Made by a program: the position numbers and the translations under genes. A DNA stretch of 64,000 nt, taken from positions 1 through 64,000 of the forward strand of contig JAGAIV010000033.1 in the NCBI GenBank assembly GCA_017626365.1, given 5' to 3'. The notes under the pieces are model-generated. The model was given only the letters and a program-made list of their open reading frames with translations. It was not told the origin of the DNA and searched no databases. Below, in pieces: positions 60,774-64,000 of this stretch (position 1 is its first letter; the number at the start of each line of letters is the position of its first letter). Source of the stretch: Clostridia bacterium. Its GTDB lineage: Bacteria; Bacillota; Clostridia; TANB77; CAG-508.

Positions 60774-62595
60774 ATGAATAACGAAAAAATAAGAAATATT
60801 GCAATTATCGCACACGTAGACCATGGAAAAACAACATTGGTAGACGCCTTATTAAAACAAAGCCATGTATTTCGTGAAAACGAACAAGTAGCAGAAAGAG
60901 TTATGGATTCAAATGATATCGAAAAAGAAAGAGGAATAACAATTCTTTCAAAAAATACATCTGTTATGTACAAAGATATCAAAATAAATATTGTAGATAC
61001 TCCAGGACATGCTGATTTCGGGGGAGAAGTAGAAAGAGTTTTAAAAACAGTTGATGGTGTTTTATTATTAGTAGATGCATTTGAAGGACCAATGCCTCAA
61101 ACAAGAGAAGTATTAAAAAAATCTCTTGCATTAAATTTGAAACCAATTGTTGTTATCAATAAAATAGACCGTCCAGGTGCCAACCCTGAAAAAGTAGTTG
61201 ACCAAGTAATTGAATTATTTATTGAACTTGATGCAAATGATGATCAATTAGATTTTCCAGTTGTATACGCATCTGCAAAACAAGGAATTGGTAAATTAAA
61301 TTTAAATGATGAATCTACTGATTTAAATTGCTTATTCGAAACAATTGTTAATGAAATTAATCCACCAGCATGTGATATTGATGGAACGATGCAAATGCTA
61401 GTATCAAACATCGACTATGATGACTATGTTGGAAGGATTGCTGTTGGTAGGGTAGAAAGAGGAACAGTAAAAGTAGGAATGCCTGTTTCCATCTGCAAAA
61501 AAGATGATAAAGTAACTAATGGTAGAATTGCAAAATTATATACTCATGTTGGACTAAAAAAAGTAGAAGTAGAAGAAGTACAAGCAGGAGACATTATTGA
61601 AATTAGTGGTATACCAGATATTAATATTGGTGAAACTGTTTGCGATTATGAGCATCCTGAAAAAATTGACTTCGTAGATATTGATGAACCAACAGTTTCT
61701 ATGACGTTTAGTGTTAATAATGGACCATTTGCAGGAAAAGAAGGACAATTTATTACATCACGTCATATTCGTGATCGTTTATTTAAAGAATTAGAAAGAA
61801 ATGTAAGCTTAAGAGTAAAAGAAACAGATTCACCAGATAGCTTTGAAGTATCACGGACGTGGAGAATTACATCTATCTATATTAATTGAAAATATGAGAA
61901 GAGAAGGATTTGAATTATTAGTTTCTCGTCCAAAAGTTATTTTCAAAGAAATTAATGGACAAAAATGTGAGCCAATTGAAAGATTAACGGTAAATGTTCC
62001 AGATGATGCAATTGGTACTGTTATTGAAAAATTAGGACAAAGAAAAGCTGAAATGATTAATATGGAACCTGCAGAAGAAGGACATACCAAAATCGAATTC
62101 AAGATTCCTGCCAGAGGATTAATTGGATACAGAACAGAATTCTTAACTGATACCAAAGGAGTAGGAGTTATGAGCCATGTATTTGATTGTTATGAACCTT
62201 ACAAAGGTGATGTATTATCAAGAGTTAGAGGAACAATTGTTGCCTTTGAACCTGGTAAAGCTGTAACATATGGTTTATACAATGCACAAGATAAAGGTGA
62301 TTTATTTATCGGACCGGGAACAGAAGTATATGAAGGAATGATTGTTGGACTAAATTCAAGAAGTGATGATTTAGCAATCAATGTATGTAAAGAAAAGCAT
62401 TTAACTAACACAAGAGCTTCTGGTTCAGATGATGCCCTTCGTTTAGTTCCACCAATTCAATTTTCACTTGAAAAAGCAATTGAATTTATTGAAGACGACG
62501 AATTAGTAGAAGTAACACCAAAGAGTATTCGCTTAAGAAAGAAAATCTTAAGTAGTAAAGATAGGGAAATTGCTGCAAGAGCGAACAGAAAATAA
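60774..62595 (+). CDS. typA: TypA/BipA ribosome-binding GTPase, requires +1 shift at CGG
   Basis: Predicted 606-residue translational GTPase, the exact family length. The G domain has G1 AHVDHGKTT, G2 RGITI, G3 DTPGHAD, G4 NKID and G5 SAK, followed by EF-G-like domains. At TCA CGG A (61854-61856) the zero frame reads RTWRITSIYIN and stops. The +1 frame gives the invariant SGRGELHLSILIENMRREG and the whole C-terminal domain with the TypA-specific RGLIGYR. TypA assists 50S assembly and growth under stress. The zero-frame product would lack domain V and the C-terminal domain needed for ribosome binding. Confidence 0.95.
61854..61856 (+). other. Putative +1 frameshift site: TCA CGG A, resumes at GGA (Gly)
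   Basis: The +1 frame TCA (C) GGA CGT GGA GAA TTA CAT restores SGRGELH, nearly invariant in translational GTPases. The zero frame stops after 11 codons. Confidence 0.87.
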
Positions 62596-62606
62596 AACAT
62601 AAAAAT

Positions 62607-62640
62607 GAGCCGTGTGTTAAAAAGTAACATCACGGCTCGC
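62607..62640 (+). terminator. Terminator after typA
   Basis: Stem GAGCCGTG / CACGGCTC with a 16-base loop; T-run weak. Confidence 0.6.
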
Positions 62641-62858
62641 TACGGATTATAATGGTAAAAAATAACATAGCCTTCGGAAAATTCGACACACATAAAAGGT
62701 TTTGAAAAATCCACTTCTTTTCCAAAAGAAAGAACAATATCATCCTGCATAACAAAATGAACATCATTTTTGATTATTTCATAATCCTTTTTACTTATGC
62801 TGTGTTTTTCAATTCTTCCATTAGCTAATTTTAATATATCATTTATCCGTTCTAGCAT
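62640..62858 (-). CDS. Small hypothetical protein with in-frame CGG at codon 4
   Basis: A 72-residue protein with a helical start and a beta-rich end (FVMQDDIVLSFGKEV, PFMCVEFSEGYVIFYHY). No family recognised. The ATG is preceded by AAAGGA at 12 bases, slightly long. Codon 4 is CGG (62849-62847); a +1 shift there meets TAA at once, giving a four-residue peptide. Composition looks native. It is therefore one of only two native-looking ORFs where CGG must be read as Arg if the gene is expressed. Confidence 0.55.
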   Translation of the reverse strand: MLERINDILKLANGRIEKHSISKKDYEIIKNDVHFVMQDDIVLSFGKEVDFSKPFMCVEFSEGYVIFYHYNP

Positions 62859-62935
62859 TAAACATCAGTCCTTTCTGAAGTTTTATGTAAAGATAATATC
62901 ATATATTTAATATAAATACAATAGGAGAAGATTAA

Positions 62936-63523
62936 ATGAACAAAATAGAATTAGAAAAAATAAAACAAAAGGCGTTAGAAGAACATATTCCAATTATTAT
63001 GGATGATACTTTAGAAGTAATCGAAGATTTATTAAAAAATAAAAAAGTCACAAAAATTCTTGAAATTGGAACAGCAGTCGGTTATTCTGCTATTTGTTTT
63101 TCAGAATTTTTAGATGAAAATGGAACCATTGATACCATTGAAAGAGATGAAGAAAGAGTAGAAAAAGCAAAAGAAAACATAAAGAGGGCAGAGGTAGAAG
63201 GAAAAATTAATATTCATTTTGGAGATGCAGTTGAGATTTTGCCAACTTTTAAAGAAAAATATGATATGATTTTTATTGATGCAGCAAAAGGAAAATACCC
63301 ATTCTTTTTAAGCCAAGCATTAAGGCTACTTGCAAAAGATGGCATTATTTTAGCAGATAATGTTTTATATAAAGGCTATGTTATGAGTGATTACAACAAA
63401 CACAAACAACGTACTGCTGTAAGAAATCTAAGAGAATATTTAAAAGAAGTAATGGAGAACCCAAATCTAGAAACTGAAATTTTAGAAGTTGGAGATGGAC
63501 TTGCTGTTAGTATAAAAAAATAA
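62936..63523 (+). CDS. trmR: SAM-dependent O-methyltransferase (TrmR-like)
   Basis: A 195-residue class I methyltransferase of the COG4122 family. Motif I is KILEIGTAVGYSAICF, the acidic ribose-binding strand is IDTIERDEERV, and the metal-binding region is YDMIFIDAAKGKYPFFL with LADNVLYKG. The Asp-Asp-Asn set is that of Mg-dependent catechol-type O-methyltransferases. Firmicutes members act on tRNA 5-hydroxyuridine at position 34 (TrmR). A wobble-base modifier is of note given the unusual CGG decoding, though no link is shown. AATAGGAGAAG precedes the start. Confidence 0.85.
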   Translation: MNKIELEKIKQKALEEHIPIIMDDTLEVIEDLLKNKKVTKILEIGTAVGYSAICFSEFLDENGTIDTIERDEERVEKAKENIKRAEVEGKINIHFGDAVEILPTFKEKYDMIFIDAAKGKYPFFLSQALRLLAKDGIILADNVLYKGYVMSDYNKHKQRTAVRNLREYLKEVMENPNLETEILEVGDGLAVSIKK

Positions 63524-63530
63524 AGAAAAG

Positions 63531-63560
63531 CACCCTATAGAAAAAACTATAGGGTGTAAA
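63531..63560. terminator. Bidirectional terminator between convergent genes
   Basis: A 10-base perfect stem CACCCTATAG / CTATAGGGTG with loop AAAAAA; it separates trmR from the minus-strand RelA/SpoT gene. Confidence 0.75.
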
Positions 63561-63575
63561 TTAGTTTAAGACGTG

Positions 63576-64000
63576 TTATAGACTGTTGAAAGGGTCGATT
63601 GATTTTGCTAATCCAATTGTGTCATAAATACTTCCATCAGGCATGTATAAAAAACCAGGAATTTGTACTTTAGAATAATCTAAACATATATCTGTTTTAG
63701 ATTTTCTTTCCTTTCTGTAATTAACATGAGCTGCATTTCCTTTTTCAGCAAGAATATCCATAGCAGTGGTTCTTATTTGAACTTCAAAGGTTAATCCATT
63801 AGGTTTTTGAATTACAACATGGAGACTTTGATATCCATTTTCTTTTGGATACATAACATAGTCTTTAATGTTACTTTCAAACCCTGGGATTACTAAATTT
63901 GTTTCAGGAACAACTACTGTAGGATGGTTTGACTGAACAAACTTACTGTTTGTTCTTGCTTCAGCTTCTAAAGGAATACAATGTCGTGTTGTAACAAAAA
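63576..64000 (-). CDS. RelA/SpoT-domain protein, C-terminal part (partial, 5' end outside window)
   Basis: The frame is open from the right edge to TAA at 63576. It includes FESNIKDYVMYPKENGYQSLHVVIQKPNGLTFEVQIRTTAMDILAEKGNAAH, the core of the (p)ppGpp synthetase fold, where YxSLH and the EVQIRT strand bind substrate. The C-terminus continues about 40 residues after HVNYRKERK. No TGS or ACT domain follows, so it is a short-type protein of the small alarmone synthetase/RelA_SpoT class. The N-terminal portion, which would show the catalytic charge pattern, lies outside the window. Confidence 0.85.
   Translation of the reverse strand, partial: FVTTRHCIPLEAEARTNSKFVQSNHPTVVVPETNLVIPGFESNIKDYVMYPKENGYQSLHVVIQKPNGLTFEVQIRTTAMDILAEKGNAAHVNYRKERKSKTDICLDYSKVQIPGFLYMPDGSIYDTIGLAKSIDPFNSL

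Noticed and set aside
2349..61856. Homopolymer-type sequencing error as the cause of the frame breaks
   Set aside because: None of the sites is a homopolymer run; the inserted base is always C next to A, T or C and before GG, while the many A and T runs in the window cause at most one doubtful break. A motif-specific base-caller artefact is not excluded and is named as the main alternative.
2349..61856. Programmed -1 frameshifting or TGA read-through at the breaks
   Set aside because: No slippery X-XXY-YYZ heptamer is shared, the stops after the sites are mixed TGA, TAG and TAA, and only +1 restores the family sequence without adding residues.
41346..61889. A four-base decoding limited to CGGA
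   Set aside because: CGGT (deacetylase 1, deaminase) and CGGC (M23) sites also occur, so the fourth base is not fixed.
13372..62595. The split genes as pseudogenes
   Set aside because: All eleven breaks have the same form (C before GGN), affect essential or operon genes, and downstream frames remain clean over up to 555 codons. Random decay would give mixed indels and stops.

Overview
The window is AT-rich (roughly 30% GC by eye) and carries about 70 genes, mostly on the + strand. Gene content points to an anaerobic, endospore-forming, probably gut-associated Clostridia: a complete spoIIIAA-AH operon and a YtvI-type sporulation membrane protein; rubrerythrin and a desulfoferrodoxin-type superoxide reductase; a bile salt hydrolase-type Ntn enzyme; and Gram-positive wall enzymes and ABC efflux modules. 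No rRNA, tRNA, CRISPR array, prophage or intact insertion sequence was seen.

Layout. 0-5.5 kb: C-terminal piece of a surface protein, CBS protein, ytvI-like gene, two wall enzymes on the minus strand (polysaccharide deacetylase, M23 peptidase), an acidic gene of foreign-looking composition, rubrerythrin. 5.5-9.2 kb: a type III toxin-antitoxin locus, tocopherol cyclase-like protein, LysM protein, bile salt hydrolase. 9.3-25.3 kb: export and stress modules (LolD/FtsX-type ABC with a long coiled coil, copper P-type ATPase, MFS, ABC-2 exporters, TetR-controlled operon ending in LiaF-like and DUF4097-like genes). 25.4-39.6 kb: small accessory genes, rsgA, desulfoferrodoxin, ECF sigma/anti-sigma pair, MerR regulator, thioesterase, a second deacetylase, MscS channel, nucleoside deaminase. 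39.7-46.6 kb: yebC, a second type III toxin-antitoxin locus, the spoIIIA operon. 46.7-64 kb: dapB (foreign-looking), priA-def-fmt, rpsO, pnp, two glycosyltransferases, thiN, a P-loop/Asp23 protein, cmk, plsC, typA, trmR-like methyltransferase and a RelA/SpoT-domain fragment.

The outstanding signal is a recurrent +1 frameshift. Nine genes on both strands, including typA, copA, spoIIIAA, spoIIIAE and spoIIIAF, are split into two frames, and one more gene (the second deacetylase) is cut short. In total there are eleven junctions, two of them in one gene. Every junction is an in-frame CGG codon followed by resumption one base later on the overlapping GGN glycine codon. The correct family sequence is restored exactly, for example the Walker A glycine of SpoIIIAA and the SGRGELHL motif of TypA. 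Outside these sites CGG is almost never an in-frame codon: I found five occurrences in four ORFs, and two of those ORFs have atypical composition. I infer that this lineage cannot read CGG efficiently as arginine, and that ribosomes at CGG shift +1, or read CGGN as a four-base glycine codon. A base-caller artefact is the main alternative to exclude.
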